A stretch of 64,000 bases of DNA. Source: Nocardioides mangrovicus (GTDB lineage Bacteria; Actinomycetota; Actinomycetes; Propionibacteriales; Nocardioidaceae). Location of the stretch: positions 183,649 to 247,648 of the forward strand of contig NZ_RDBE01000010.1 in assembly GCF_003674065.1 (NCBI RefSeq). Direction: 5' to 3'. The notes below the pieces were generated by a model. The model did no database searches. It had not been told where the DNA came from and saw only the letters and a list, made by a program, of their open reading frames with translations. Below are positions 55,060 to 64,000 of the stretch, in pieces (position 1 is the first letter of the stretch; each line of letters opens with the position of its first letter). The position numbers and the translations under genes were made by a program.

Positions 55060-55642
55060 CGATATCGGCCGGGTTGCCCGAGACGACGACCCTCGGGGGC
55101 ACCGAACCCCGCACGACGGCGCCGGCGGCCACGACGCTGTCGGAGCCGACCGTCGACCCCTTCAGGAGTAGGGCGCGAAGGCCCACCCAGACGTTGTCGC
55201 CGATCTCCACCGGCGCTCGAGTCGCGGACAGGGGGGGACGGTGGCGGTCCTCAGGACGCAGGTTGTGGTAATCGGTGTCGGTGATGCCGCAATCGGAGAT
55301 CAAGCACTCCCGGCCGATCGTCACCTGCTCCTGGGCGATCAACCAGCACCCGTTGAGCAGCGTGTCGGAGCCCACGGTCACGGTGCCGCCACCCTTGACC
55401 GACAGACCCCGCACTCTCACCCGTGCACCCAGCTCGACCCGCGTGCCGTGCTTGATCCGAAGCGGGCCCAAGATCATGACACCCTCACCGAGGGTGAGCG
55501 AGCGATAGCGAGCGGTGTACCAGCGGCGTCGCAGGGCGAACACCACGCCGACCGCCACCCGCGTCGGCCCGTTCAGCTCCCGCACGTCGATGACCCTAGC
55601 CGACCCGGCGCTCGCGTCACGGTCCGCCGCGAAGCACATCAT
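55043..55642 (-). CDS. Hexapeptide-repeat O-acetyltransferase
   Basis: 199 aa. Left-handed beta-helix repeats run from about residue 55 (MILGPLRIKHGTRVELGARVRV) through VEIGDNVWVGLRALLLKGSTVGSDSVVAAGAVV near 140-175. The likely catalytic His sits in the DTDYHNL loop, typical of the LbH-MAT-like/WcaF sugar acetyltransferases. It probably acetylates an exopolysaccharide sugar with acetyl-CoA. The exact start is uncertain: two ATG codons are adjacent (55642 and 55639) and no good binding site is seen. Confidence 0.85.
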   Translation of the reverse strand: MMCFAADRDASAGSARVIDVRELNGPTRVAVGVVFALRRRWYTARYRSLTLGEGVMILGPLRIKHGTRVELGARVRVRGLSVKGGGTVTVGSDTLLNGCWLIAQEQVTIGRECLISDCGITDTDYHNLRPEDRHRPPLSATRAPVEIGDNVWVGLRALLLKGSTVGSDSVVAAGAVVRGSVPPRVVVSGNPADIVKRFG

Positions 55643-55821
55643 GGGAAACGTGCTAATTGGACATTCAGTCGATAAAGGAAAGATGTCGGACGGTCTAGGT
55701 GAAAAGTCCGATTAACCCGTTAAGTCCGCCCATCCGGCGGATATTCAACCGCAACAACTCCTGATTTACTGAGGGTGAACATGGGGTTGTCACAAGTGAT
55801 TCAACGGGGGGTTTAGCAGCC
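55643..55821. promoter_or_regulatory. AT-rich divergent region between the acyltransferase and glycosyltransferase genes
   Basis: 179 bp of markedly lower GC. It holds the TTGGACATTCAG word (55657-55668), two near copies of AAGTCCG and a small dyad TCCGCC/GGCGGA (about 55725-55741). It probably contains the promoters for both genes; no -10/-35 pair can be fixed with confidence. Confidence 0.4.
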
Positions 55822-56892
55822 ATGACCACGACACGCACGTCCGACCTTCGCATTCCTCGGCAGCGGGCCGGCAGCAGTCGAGTCGACCAGGTCTCGGTTC
55901 CGCGGCCGAAGCCTACGGGCCCGGCCATCACGACGGGTCCGCGCACGTTGATGGTCGCTGCGACCGGCGGTCACCTGGAGCAGCTCTTCCGGTTCACCAG
56001 CCGCTTCGCGCCTGCCAGCGGCCAGGTGGAGTGGGTGACCCACGACGACCCGCAGTCGCAGTCCCTCCTCGCTCACCAGAAAGTGCATTTCATTCCATAT
56101 GTCCCACCTCGAGGGTGGCGTGAGATTTTGCGGACGGAGCCGCAGGCCCTTTCCATCCTGCGTCAGGGCCGTTTCGACCGGGTCGTCTCCACTGGCGCCG
56201 GCGTGGCTATCCCCTTCGTCACCACCGCCCGCATGCTGGGCATCCCGTGTCACTACATCGAGAGCGCGGCGCGTGCCGATGGTCCCAGCCTCACCGGCCG
56301 CGTGATGCAGCGGACCCCCGGGGTCAACCTGTACTCCCAGTACTCGCGCTGGTCCGATGACCGGTGGTCCTACCGGGGCTCGCTGTTCGACAGCTTCCGG
56401 GCGCGACCCGTGGCGGCCAGAGCGCCGCGCCGCGTCGTGGTCACGCTCGGCACGATGCGCGCCTACTCTTTTCGTCGCGCGGTCGACCGGCTCATCGACA
56501 TCCTTCCCGCGGTCCTGGCCCCGGACGCCGAGGTGGTGTGGCAGGTCGGCGCGACGGACCCCGGAGGTCTGGCAGGTGACGTCCGGGTCAGCCTCGCCAA
56601 CGCCGAGCTGCGTGCTCTCATCAGCTCGGCGGACCTGGTGATCGCCCACGCCGGCATCGGCTCGGCCCTGACGGCCCTCGAGCTGGGGTGCCGCCCCGTG
56701 CTGCTCCCTCGGCGGGCCGCCCACCAGGAGCACGTGGACGACCACCAAACCCTCATCGCCCGTGAGCTGGACAGTCGCGGGCTGGCCATCTCACGTGAGG
56801 CCGACCTGGTCACCGCTGACGACCTGCTGGCCGCCACGGCCGCACGCGTGGACCTGAACCAGGCACCCGCTCCGTTCTCGCTGAGGTCCTGA
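55822..56892 (+). CDS. Fused PssD/PssE-type (Alg14/Alg13-like) glycosyltransferase
   Basis: 356 aa. After about 40 disordered residues, the N-terminal half (TLMVAATGGHLEQLFRFTSRF to SQYSRW) matches the membrane-anchoring Alg14/PssD part. The C-terminal half (RRVVVTLGTMRAYSFRRAVDRL, then LISSADLVIAHAGIGSALTALELGCRPVLLPRR with the donor-binding HAGIGS loop) matches the Alg13/PssE catalytic part. In most species these are two genes; here they are fused. It likely adds an early sugar to the lipid-linked repeat unit. Co-directional with the GT2 gene, 6 bp apart. Confidence 0.83.
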   Translation: MTTTRTSDLRIPRQRAGSSRVDQVSVPRPKPTGPAITTGPRTLMVAATGGHLEQLFRFTSRFAPASGQVEWVTHDDPQSQSLLAHQKVHFIPYVPPRGWREILRTEPQALSILRQGRFDRVVSTGAGVAIPFVTTARMLGIPCHYIESAARADGPSLTGRVMQRTPGVNLYSQYSRWSDDRWSYRGSLFDSFRARPVAARAPRRVVVTLGTMRAYSFRRAVDRLIDILPAVLAPDAEVVWQVGATDPGGLAGDVRVSLANAELRALISSADLVIAHAGIGSALTALELGCRPVLLPRRAAHQEHVDDHQTLIARELDSRGLAISREADLVTADDLLAATAARVDLNQAPAPFSLRS

Positions 56893-56898
56893 GGGGAG

Positions 56899-57888
56899 AT
56901 GGTCGTGTCACAGCCGACTCACCACGGTCCACAGCTGGCCGAGCACCCCAGGGACGACAACAGGGACGACACCACGGCGTGGCCGAGCGTCTGCGTGGTC
57001 ATCCCAACCCACAACCGACCCGAACTCGTACGCGCGGCCATCGCCTCCGTGCTCGGGCAGGACTATGCGGGGACCATCGAGATCGTGGTGGTCTTCGACC
57101 GGTCTGAGCCCGACCACACCCTGGCCCGCCAGGGCGACGATCGCGCGGTCCGGGTCATCCACAACGTCCGGACACCCGGGCTGGCCGGATCGCGCAACAG
57201 CGGCATCCTCAGCGCACGGGCAGACATCGTCGCCTTCTGCGACGACGACGACCAATGGCTGCCGCTCAAGCTCTCCCGGCAGGTGAGCCTCCTGCAGACC
57301 TCCCCCGACTGCGAGATGACCAGCACGTCCATCGTGATCGACTTCGAGGGGCGCTCGATCGTGCGCCTCGCCGGCCAGGATCGGGTGACCTACGCCGAGC
57401 TGCTGCGCTCGCGCAAGTCGATGCTGCACTCATCCGGCTTCGTGTTCCGGCGCGACGCACTCATCGAGGGGATCGGCCTCATCGACGAGGACACGCCGCG
57501 GAGCATGGCCGAGGACTGGGACATCCTGCTGCGAGCGGCCCGCCGCCGTCCCATCCTCCACATCGACGAGCCGCTCGTACGGGTCCGCTGGGGGCCGACC
57601 TCCTTCTTCGCCAACGACTGGCAGGTGCGCAACGAGGCCAGGCTGTGGATGCTGGCGCACCACCCGGACATCGCCCGCGACCGGAAGGGCTTCGGCCTGA
57701 CCCACGGCAAGCTGGCGTTCGGGCACGCGATGCTGGGGCAACGCCGGCAGGCGGTGCGCGAGGCCCTGCTCGCCGCGTCGCGCAACCCGCTCGAGCCGCG
57801 CCTCTACCTGGCCCTGCTGGTCGCCGCGCGGGTCTTGCCCGGCCAACGGGTGGTCAACGCGCTGAACCGCCGCGGTCACGGGATCTGA
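56899..57888 (+). CDS. Glycosyltransferase family 2
   Basis: 329 aa with GGGGAG just upstream of ATG 56899. GT-A fold: VCVVIPTHNRPELVRAAIASVLGQDY near 32-57, VFDRSEPD, GLAGSRNSGILSA (acceptor helix), AFCDDDDQW (DxD metal site near 117) and the base region MAEDWDILLRA. A tail of about 90 residues follows, helical and not membrane-spanning. It adds a sugar to the exopolysaccharide repeat unit. The last gene of the island; convergent with the YbjN gene after 34 bp. Confidence 0.9.
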   Translation: MVVSQPTHHGPQLAEHPRDDNRDDTTAWPSVCVVIPTHNRPELVRAAIASVLGQDYAGTIEIVVVFDRSEPDHTLARQGDDRAVRVIHNVRTPGLAGSRNSGILSARADIVAFCDDDDQWLPLKLSRQVSLLQTSPDCEMTSTSIVIDFEGRSIVRLAGQDRVTYAELLRSRKSMLHSSGFVFRRDALIEGIGLIDEDTPRSMAEDWDILLRAARRRPILHIDEPLVRVRWGPTSFFANDWQVRNEARLWMLAHHPDIARDRKGFGLTHGKLAFGHAMLGQRRQAVREALLAASRNPLEPRLYLALLVAARVLPGQRVVNALNRRGHGI

Positions 57889-57922
57889 GGGCTGCACACC
57901 CCACCGACGGCTCGGGCGCCAT

Positions 57923-58411
57923 TCAGCCCTCCTCGCGCTCCAGCCAGCCGCGGAAGGCCTCGAGGTTGGCGGTCGACTCGCCGTTGGCGCGCCGCCAGCG
58001 CCACTCCTTGCGGATCGCGGTGGAGAAGCCGAGCTCGAGGATGGTGTTGAACGACTCGTCGGAGTAGGCCAGCAGCGAGCCGAGCAGCCGGTCGACCTCC
58101 TCGACCGAGACCACCGAGAGCGGCAGCCGGGCCTCGATAAAGATGTCGCCGAGCGGGTCGACGGCGAAGGCCATCGCGAACATCCTCATGTTGCGCTCGA
58201 GGAGCCAGCGGTAGACGCCGGCGTGATTCTCGTCGGGTCGTCGGCACACGAAGGCGTGCATGGTCAGGGCGTGGCGGCCGAGCTCCATCCGCACCGGCGT
58301 CTTCAGCTTCCGCTCACCGGGCAGGACGACGTCGAAGACACCCTCGGCCGGCTCGTCCCACTCGACCTCGCCGGCGGCGAGCGCCTCGCGGATCGTCTCC
58401 GCGGCGCTCAC
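57923..58411 (-). CDS. YbjN-domain protein
   Basis: 162 aa from GTG 58411, which overlaps the mshA stop (GTGA). The single YbjN domain shows [39 protein letters not shown], interrupted here by no gap, then [17 protein letters not shown]. Its role is unknown; it is a type III secretion chaperone-like fold by family. The pairing mshA-ybjN is the same as Rv0486-Rv0487 in M. tuberculosis, so it belongs to the conserved backbone beyond the exopolysaccharide island. Confidence 0.85.
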   Translation of the reverse strand: MSAAETIREALAAGEVEWDEPAEGVFDVVLPGERKLKTPVRMELGRHALTMHAFVCRRPDENHAGVYRWLLERNMRMFAMAFAVDPLGDIFIEARLPLSVVSVEEVDRLLGSLLAYSDESFNTILELGFSTAIRKEWRWRRANGESTANLEAFRGWLEREEG

Positions 58412-59673
58412 CGGGGCTCCGCCAGGTCGTGGCGCATCGCGCCGGCGGCGTCGACGTAGGCCTGGAGCGTGCGCTCGGCGGTGACGTCCCACCCGAAACG
58501 CGAGGCCTGCTCGAGCGCGCCGGCCGAGAGTCGTTCGCGCAGCTTCTGGTCGGCCAGCAGGCGCCCGATGGCGGCGGCGTAATCGGCCGGGTCGTGGCCG
58601 GCGACGACCAGGCCCGAGCGGCCGTCGGCGACGGCGGTGGGCAGGCCGCCGACGGCAGCGGCGACGACGGGGGTGCCCACCGCCTGCGCCTCAACGGCCA
58701 CCAGGCCGAAGGACTCGTTGTAGGAGGGCACGACGACCACGTCGGCCGCGGCGTACCAGTCGACCAGGTCCGCGCGATCGACCGGCGGCACGAAGCGGAC
58801 GACCTCGCGCAGCCCGAGCGAGTCGGCGAGGTCGACCAGCGCCTCGGGACGTTCCAGGCCCGAGCCCGAGGGGCCGCCCACGACGGCGACGACGAGGCGC
58901 TCGCGCAGGGTCGGGTCGGCGCGGAGCAGCTCGGCGGCCGCGCGGACGAGCACGTCGGGCCCCTTGAGCGGTTGCAGCCGACCGACGAAGAGCAGCAGCG
59001 CGGCGGACTCGGCGATCCCGAGGCGTCCTCGCGCCTCGGCGCGTGGACGCGGCCGGAAGGTGTCGAGGTCGACGCCGGGGTGGATCACGTCCACGCGAGC
59101 GGGGTCGGCGTCGTAGAGCTCGATGAGCTGCTTGGCCTCCTCCGCGGTGTTGGCCAGCAGCAGGTCGGCCGCGGCCACCACCTGCTCCTCACCGATCACG
59201 CGGGCGACCGGTTCGGGGGCGTCGCCCCGGGCCAGCAGCTGGTTCTTCACCTTGGCCATCGTGTGCATCGAATGCACCAGCGGGACCGCCCACCGGTCGC
59301 GGGCGAGGGCACCGACCTGGCCGGAGAGCCAGTAGTGGCTGTGCACGACGTCGTAGTGACCTCGCTCGTGCGCCGCCTCGCTGCGCAGCACCTCGCGGGC
59401 GAACGCGCACAGCTGGCCGGGGAGCTCGGCCTTGGAGAGGCCCTCGAAGGGTCCCGCGACGACGTGGTGCACCTGCACGCCGTCGGTCAGCCGGACCACG
59501 GGATCCAGCCGCGAGGAGGTGGCGCGGGTGAAGACGTCGACCGCGACGTCGCGCTCGGCCAAGCGCTTGGCCAGCTCGACGACGTAGACGTTCATGCCGC
59601 CAGCGTCGCCGGTGCCGGGCTGGTCGAGCGGGGAGGTGTGCAGGCTGACCATCGCGACGCGACGGATCGGCAT
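58408..59673 (-). CDS. mshA: D-inositol-3-phosphate glycosyltransferase (mycothiol step 1)
   Basis: 421 aa from ATG 59673 with AGGAGGTGGTGAC before it. GT4 GT-B enzyme: [21 protein letters not shown] near 23-43 (donor and acceptor loop), [28 protein letters not shown] (Arg/Lys phosphate clamp) and [19 protein letters not shown] (donor-binding Glu). It joins GlcNAc from UDP-GlcNAc to inositol-3-phosphate, the first step of mycothiol synthesis, an actinobacterial thiol. Its presence fits the numerous mycothiol-dependent-type enzymes of this phylum. Confidence 0.95.
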   Translation of the reverse strand: MPIRRVAMVSLHTSPLDQPGTGDAGGMNVYVVELAKRLAERDVAVDVFTRATSSRLDPVVRLTDGVQVHHVVAGPFEGLSKAELPGQLCAFAREVLRSEAAHERGHYDVVHSHYWLSGQVGALARDRWAVPLVHSMHTMAKVKNQLLARGDAPEPVARVIGEEQVVAAADLLLANTAEEAKQLIELYDADPARVDVIHPGVDLDTFRPRPRAEARGRLGIAESAALLLFVGRLQPLKGPDVLVRAAAELLRADPTLRERLVVAVVGGPSGSGLERPEALVDLADSLGLREVVRFVPPVDRADLVDWYAAADVVVVPSYNESFGLVAVEAQAVGTPVVAAAVGGLPTAVADGRSGLVVAGHDPADYAAAIGRLLADQKLRERLSAGALEQASRFGWDVTAERTLQAYVDAAGAMRHDLAEPR

Positions 59674-59722
59674 GTCACCACCTCCTGTCGACCTGAACCT
59701 CGGCTCGATCCTCGCCTATTCC

Positions 59723-59728
59723 TACAGT
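59723..59728 (+). promoter_or_regulatory. -10 box for the SDR gene
   Basis: TACAGT, 8 nt before ATG 59737. Leaderless or nearly so. Confidence 0.4.
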
Positions 59729-59736
59729 TGACCCCT

Positions 59737-60486
59737 ATGAGCAGTCGCACCGCCGTCGTCACCGGGGCCAGCAGCGGGATCGGGGCCGCCACGGCGCGCG
59801 CCCTGGCCGGCGACGGGTTCCACGTCTGGTGCGCAGCGCGCCGCGAGGACCGCGTCCGCGAGCTGGCGGCCGAGATCGGCGGCACCGCGGTGGTCTGCGA
59901 CGTCACCGACGACGCCTCGGTCGCCTCGCTGGCCGAGCAGGTCGGCGAGCGGCTCGACCTGCTGGTCAACAACGCCGGCGGCGCCTTCGACGCCGACCCC
60001 GTCGCCGAGGCCGACCTCGACCGGTGGCGGACGGCCTACGAGGTGAACGTGCTCGGCCTCGTCCGCGTGACCAAGGCACTGCTGCCGGCCCTCATGGCCA
60101 GCGGGAACGGCCTGGTGGTGAACCTGGGCTCGACCGCCGGCCGGATCGCCTACGAGAACGGCGCGAGCTACACCTCCGCCAAGCACGGCACCCAGGTGGT
60201 GACCGAGACGCTGCGCCTGGAGCTGGTCGACCGGCCGGTGAGGTTCAGCGAGATCGCCCCGGGGATGGTGGCCACCGAGGAGTTCGGGCTGGTGCGCTTC
60301 GACGGCGACCAGGACAAGCGCGACGCGGTGTACTCCGGCGTCGAGCAGCCGCTGGTGGCCGACGACGTCGCCGAGTGCGTGCGCTGGGTCGCCTCCCTGC
60401 CCGCCCACGTGAGCGTCGACGAGCTGGTGGTGCGGCCCAAGGCGCAGGCGGCGCAGCACAAGGTGCATCGGGGGGCGATCGGGTGA
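59737..60486 (+). CDS. Short-chain dehydrogenase/reductase
   Basis: 249 aa. Classical SDR: TGASSGIGAATARAL near 9-23 (nucleotide loop), CDVTDD (adenine ring), NNAGGAF, LGSTAG (Ser), YTSAKHG (Tyr and Lys) and the APGMVATEEF substrate segment. All four catalytic residues are present. The C-terminal motif (ELVVRPKAQAAQHKVHRG) resembles YdfG-type 3-hydroxy acid/serine dehydrogenases. It prefers NADP(H) if R/K follow the second strand (CAARREDR supports this). Convergent with the phosphatase; palindrome E follows. Confidence 0.9.
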   Translation: MSSRTAVVTGASSGIGAATARALAGDGFHVWCAARREDRVRELAAEIGGTAVVCDVTDDASVASLAEQVGERLDLLVNNAGGAFDADPVAEADLDRWRTAYEVNVLGLVRVTKALLPALMASGNGLVVNLGSTAGRIAYENGASYTSAKHGTQVVTETLRLELVDRPVRFSEIAPGMVATEEFGLVRFDGDQDKRDAVYSGVEQPLVADDVAECVRWVASLPAHVSVDELVVRPKAQAAQHKVHRGAIG

Positions 60487-60506
60487 GCGGGGGTTGTCGG
60501 GGTTGC

Positions 60507-60603
60507 CGCGACCGCCAAAACTCAACACTTGCGGGGTTGTGGGCGTGACAAATCGGATGATCGGCCGCTCTACCTTCGCAAGTGTGGAGTTGTGGCGGTC
60601 GCG
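60507..60603. repeat. CACTTGC palindrome, copy E (longest arms)
   Basis: 27-bp arms (60507-60533, 60577-60603) match at 25 of 27. The 81-bp family core is 60515-60595. It holds the GCGTGACAAATCG box. The stop of the convergent phosphatase gene (60570-60572) and its last eleven sense codons lie inside the palindrome. Confidence 0.88.
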
Positions 60604-61148
60604 GCGAGCACCCCAGCGATGACCCCGCACGCCCCGTCCAGCTGCGCGACCACCTGGTCGTAGGTCGCCTGGTCGGCGCCGACCGGGTCGGCGACGTCGT
60701 AGTCCTCGCCGCGGCGGAGGGTGTCGTTCAGGGTGGAGCGGTGCAGGGCGCACCAGGCGACGAGGTCGGCGGGGGTGCCCGGCGGAGCCTGGGGGGCCAG
60801 GGCCGCGAGCTCGAGCACGGTGAAGGTCCGGTGGAGGGCCCCGGGGGACTCCTGGAGCACCTGGGCGCGCAGGTTACGGCTGGCGGCGAGGACCAGATCG
60901 GCTCCCTCGACCGTCGCGGCGGCCAGCCGGCGAGAGGCGAAGCCGGCGCCCGATGCTCCCCGCTCGAGGAGGGCGGCGGCGGAGCGGGCGTCCATCGCCA
61001 CCGCATCGGGGGCCCGGGTGCCGGCGGAGGTCACGGCGAAGCGCTCGGCGGCGCCCAGCACGACCAGCCGGTGGCTCAGGAGGCGCTCGGCGAAGGGCGA
61101 ACGACAGAGATTGCCCTCACACACCACCAGTACGGTGAATCCGGCCAC
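60570..61148 (-). CDS. Low-molecular-weight protein-tyrosine phosphatase
   Basis: 192 aa from GTG 61148. P-loop CEGNLCRSP with nucleophile Cys 10 and Arg 16 (C-X5-R). The general-acid Asp lies in DVADPVG near 158. The family folds as a single Rossmann-like domain and dephosphorylates tyrosine on proteins, including BY-kinases of exopolysaccharide systems (family knowledge). The last 11 residues (AATATTPHLRR) are encoded within palindrome E and are probably an acquired tail. Confidence 0.88.
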   Translation of the reverse strand: MAGFTVLVVCEGNLCRSPFAERLLSHRLVVLGAAERFAVTSAGTRAPDAVAMDARSAAALLERGASGAGFASRRLAAATVEGADLVLAASRNLRAQVLQESPGALHRTFTVLELAALAPQAPPGTPADLVAWCALHRSTLNDTLRRGEDYDVADPVGADQATYDQVVAQLDGACGVIAGVLAATATTPHLRR

Positions 61149-61155
61149 CCGGTAG

Positions 61156-61165
61156 ACCGTAGACT
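61156..61165. promoter_or_regulatory. Overlapping divergent -10 boxes (phosphatase and typA)
   Basis: Minus-strand TACGGT (61156-61161) is 7 nt from the phosphatase GTG. Plus-strand TAGACT (61160-61165) is 9 nt from the typA GTG. The whole intergenic gap is 26 bp, so the two promoters cannot both be occupied at once. Confidence 0.4.
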
Positions 61166-61174
61166 TCCCGTCTC

Positions 61175-63038
<1,864 letters not shown>

Positions 63039-63055
<17 letters not shown>

Positions 63056-63476
63056 CCCACTCCTGCGTCGGGTCGCCTGGGCGATCGCGGCTCTGTACGC
63101 CGTCGGGCTGGCGCTGCTGGTCTTCTCCCCCATCGGCGGCGCGCTCAACGAGCTGACGGTGCGGCTCTACGTGCTGTGGGTCTACCGCCTGCACGGCAAC
63201 CCCGCGGTGACCCCGGACTGGTTCGGCGCCGGGCTCAACGTCGTGCTCTTCGTGCCGCTCGGCGTGCTGGTGGTGCTGCTGGTCCGCTGGCCGTGGTGGG
63301 CGGCCACGCTGCTCGCGGTGTGGGTCTCGGCCGGGATCGAGCTGGTGCAGGTGATCCCGGTGCTGCACCGTGTGGCCAGCCTGGAGGACGTCATCACCAA
63401 CACCACCGGCGGCTTCGCCGGCGCGCTCATCGGAATCCGCCTCCGCGACTCGGTCCGCGCACGCGACATCGGCTAG
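63039..63476 (+). CDS. VanZ-like membrane protein
   Basis: 145 aa from GTG 63039 (AGGA 10 nt upstream; GTG 63015 is a longer alternative). Four membrane helices: [60 protein letters not shown] and [13 protein letters not shown]. The VanZ family signature P[13 protein letters not shown] and [12 protein letters not shown] is present. The role is unknown; relatives affect glycopeptide tolerance or membrane properties. It overlaps typA by 17 bp. Confidence 0.88.
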
Positions 63477-63491
63477 GTGCACCGCGGTGCC

Positions 63492-63497
63492 TACGAT
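63492..63497 (+). promoter_or_regulatory. -10 box for the last gene, leaderless spacing
   Basis: TACGAT, 6 nt before GTG 63504. Confidence 0.5.
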
Positions 63498-63503
63498 CAC
63501 CGC

Positions 63504-64000
63504 GTGACCCGTGCCCTGATCCTCTCCGAGCACGATCTGGCGGGGTACGAGGCGCGGTTCGCGCGCGGCGAGGTGCCCTCGGCGCTGCCCTACGGCGCCG
63601 AGGCGGTGCGCGACCTGGGCTGGGAGACCGCCGGCGTGCGGCTGCCGGAGGGGCCAGTGGCGACCAAGCTGCGGCAGGCCGCCGAGCACCGCTACGGCGG
63701 ACCACTGGCCCGCCAGGTGCTGGGCGTGCCGCGCGCCTTCCGCAGCGACCTGGTGCTCGCGCTGCTGGAGACCCAGGCCGGCCTGGCCGGCCGCCTGGAG
63801 CGGCTGCACGTGCCGCCGTACGGCAACCGGCCGCTGGTGGTGTTTTCGTGCTGGCTCGCCGACGACGTCCGCCGCGCCGACACCGCCACCCGGCGCCGGC
63901 TGGCACGGCGCTTCGCCAGCGTCGACCTGCTCACCCACATGTCGCGACACGAGACCGCCACGCTGGTCGAGCTCGGCATCTCCGAGGAGCGGCTGCTCGC
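63504..64000 (+). CDS. Probable glycosyltransferase, 3'-truncated by the window end
   Basis: 165 codons visible from GTG 63504 and still open at the window end. The product begins MTRALILSEHDLAGYEARFARG, followed by EVPSALPYGAEAVRDLGWE, a pattern I associate with GT-B (family 4-like) glycosyltransferases in actinobacteria. NRPLVVFSCWLADDVRRAD near 110-128 fits an N-terminal GT-B domain end. The catalytic C-terminal half is outside, so donor and acceptor are unknown. Confidence 0.6.
   Translation, partial: MTRALILSEHDLAGYEARFARGEVPSALPYGAEAVRDLGWETAGVRLPEGPVATKLRQAAEHRYGGPLARQVLGVPRAFRSDLVLALLETQAGLAGRLERLHVPPYGNRPLVVFSCWLADDVRRADTATRRRLARRFASVDLLTHMSRHETATLVELGISEERLL

Overview
The window is very GC-rich actinobacterial chromosome, probably from a Nocardioides-like member of the Propionibacteriales. 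The evidence is the mycothiol gene mshA, CarD, a SenX3/RegX3/PhoU phosphate-sensing set, DUF4032, many GTG starts, 4-bp ATGA/GTGA gene overlaps, and numerous promoters whose -10 box lies 6-7 nt before the start codon (leaderless pattern). No rRNA, prophage, classical transposase or CRISPR array was seen. One tRNA (Thr, TGT) is present. No gap between annotated genes exceeds about 190 bases.

Layout. 0-4.8 kb: urea carboxylase (5' end missing), allophanate hydrolase and a TetR regulator, overlapping one another. 4.8-11.4 kb: housekeeping and small-metabolism genes (OtsA, a PHA-synthase-like hydrolase, a GDSL lipase, Ung, a LigB dioxygenase, a PdxY-like kinase). 11.4-14.9 kb: two tandem lipoprotein sulfatases. 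15-22.6 kb, minus strand: DUF4032 kinase-like protein, acyl-CoA dehydrogenase, rlmB, cysS, and DUF2891/DUF979/DUF969, the last five in one tightly packed train. 22.6-25.8 kb, plus strand: a NamZ-type exo-muramidase (DUF1343) and a serine beta-lactamase-like hydrolase, sharing a divergent operator region with the DUF969 train. 25.8-32.4 kb: C39-like protease, a membrane sulfite-oxidase-like enzyme, ispF, orphan nirD, ispD with a degenerate paralog, carD. 32.6-38.5 kb: UbiA-like prenyltransferase, lipoprotein, gpmA, a DUF559 nuclease-like gene, phoU, senX3 and regX3. 38.5-57.9 kb: a DMT transporter and then an accessory exopolysaccharide island (GH26-like hydrolase, 1450-aa PKD/propeller protein, sulfotransferase, PAP2 protein, a polymerase-chain-length fusion, a degenerate BY-kinase, APH-like kinase, flippase, hexapeptide acyltransferase, PssD/PssE-like fused glycosyltransferase, GT2). 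57.9-64 kb: YbjN protein, mshA, SDR, low-molecular-weight tyrosine phosphatase, typA, VanZ-like protein and the start of a glycosyltransferase-like gene.

The most notable structure is not a gene but a dispersed family of about 75-81 bp imperfect palindromes with core CACTTGC...GCAAGTG and, in four of the five, an off-centre GACA box. Copies are near 15.1, 27.1, 34.7, 35.8 and 60.5 kb, each directly after a stop codon. Two copies, in opposite orientation and about 79 percent identical without gaps by hand count, bracket the single DUF559 (PD-(D/E)XK, Vsr-like) nuclease gene. This resembles the REP/RAYT arrangement but with an unrelated nuclease, and is the best candidate for an undescribed system. 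A second palindrome family (two copies) lies at 8.29-8.44 kb and overlaps a stop codon.

Gene names come from motifs and family recall; no database search was run. All counts and identities were made by hand.
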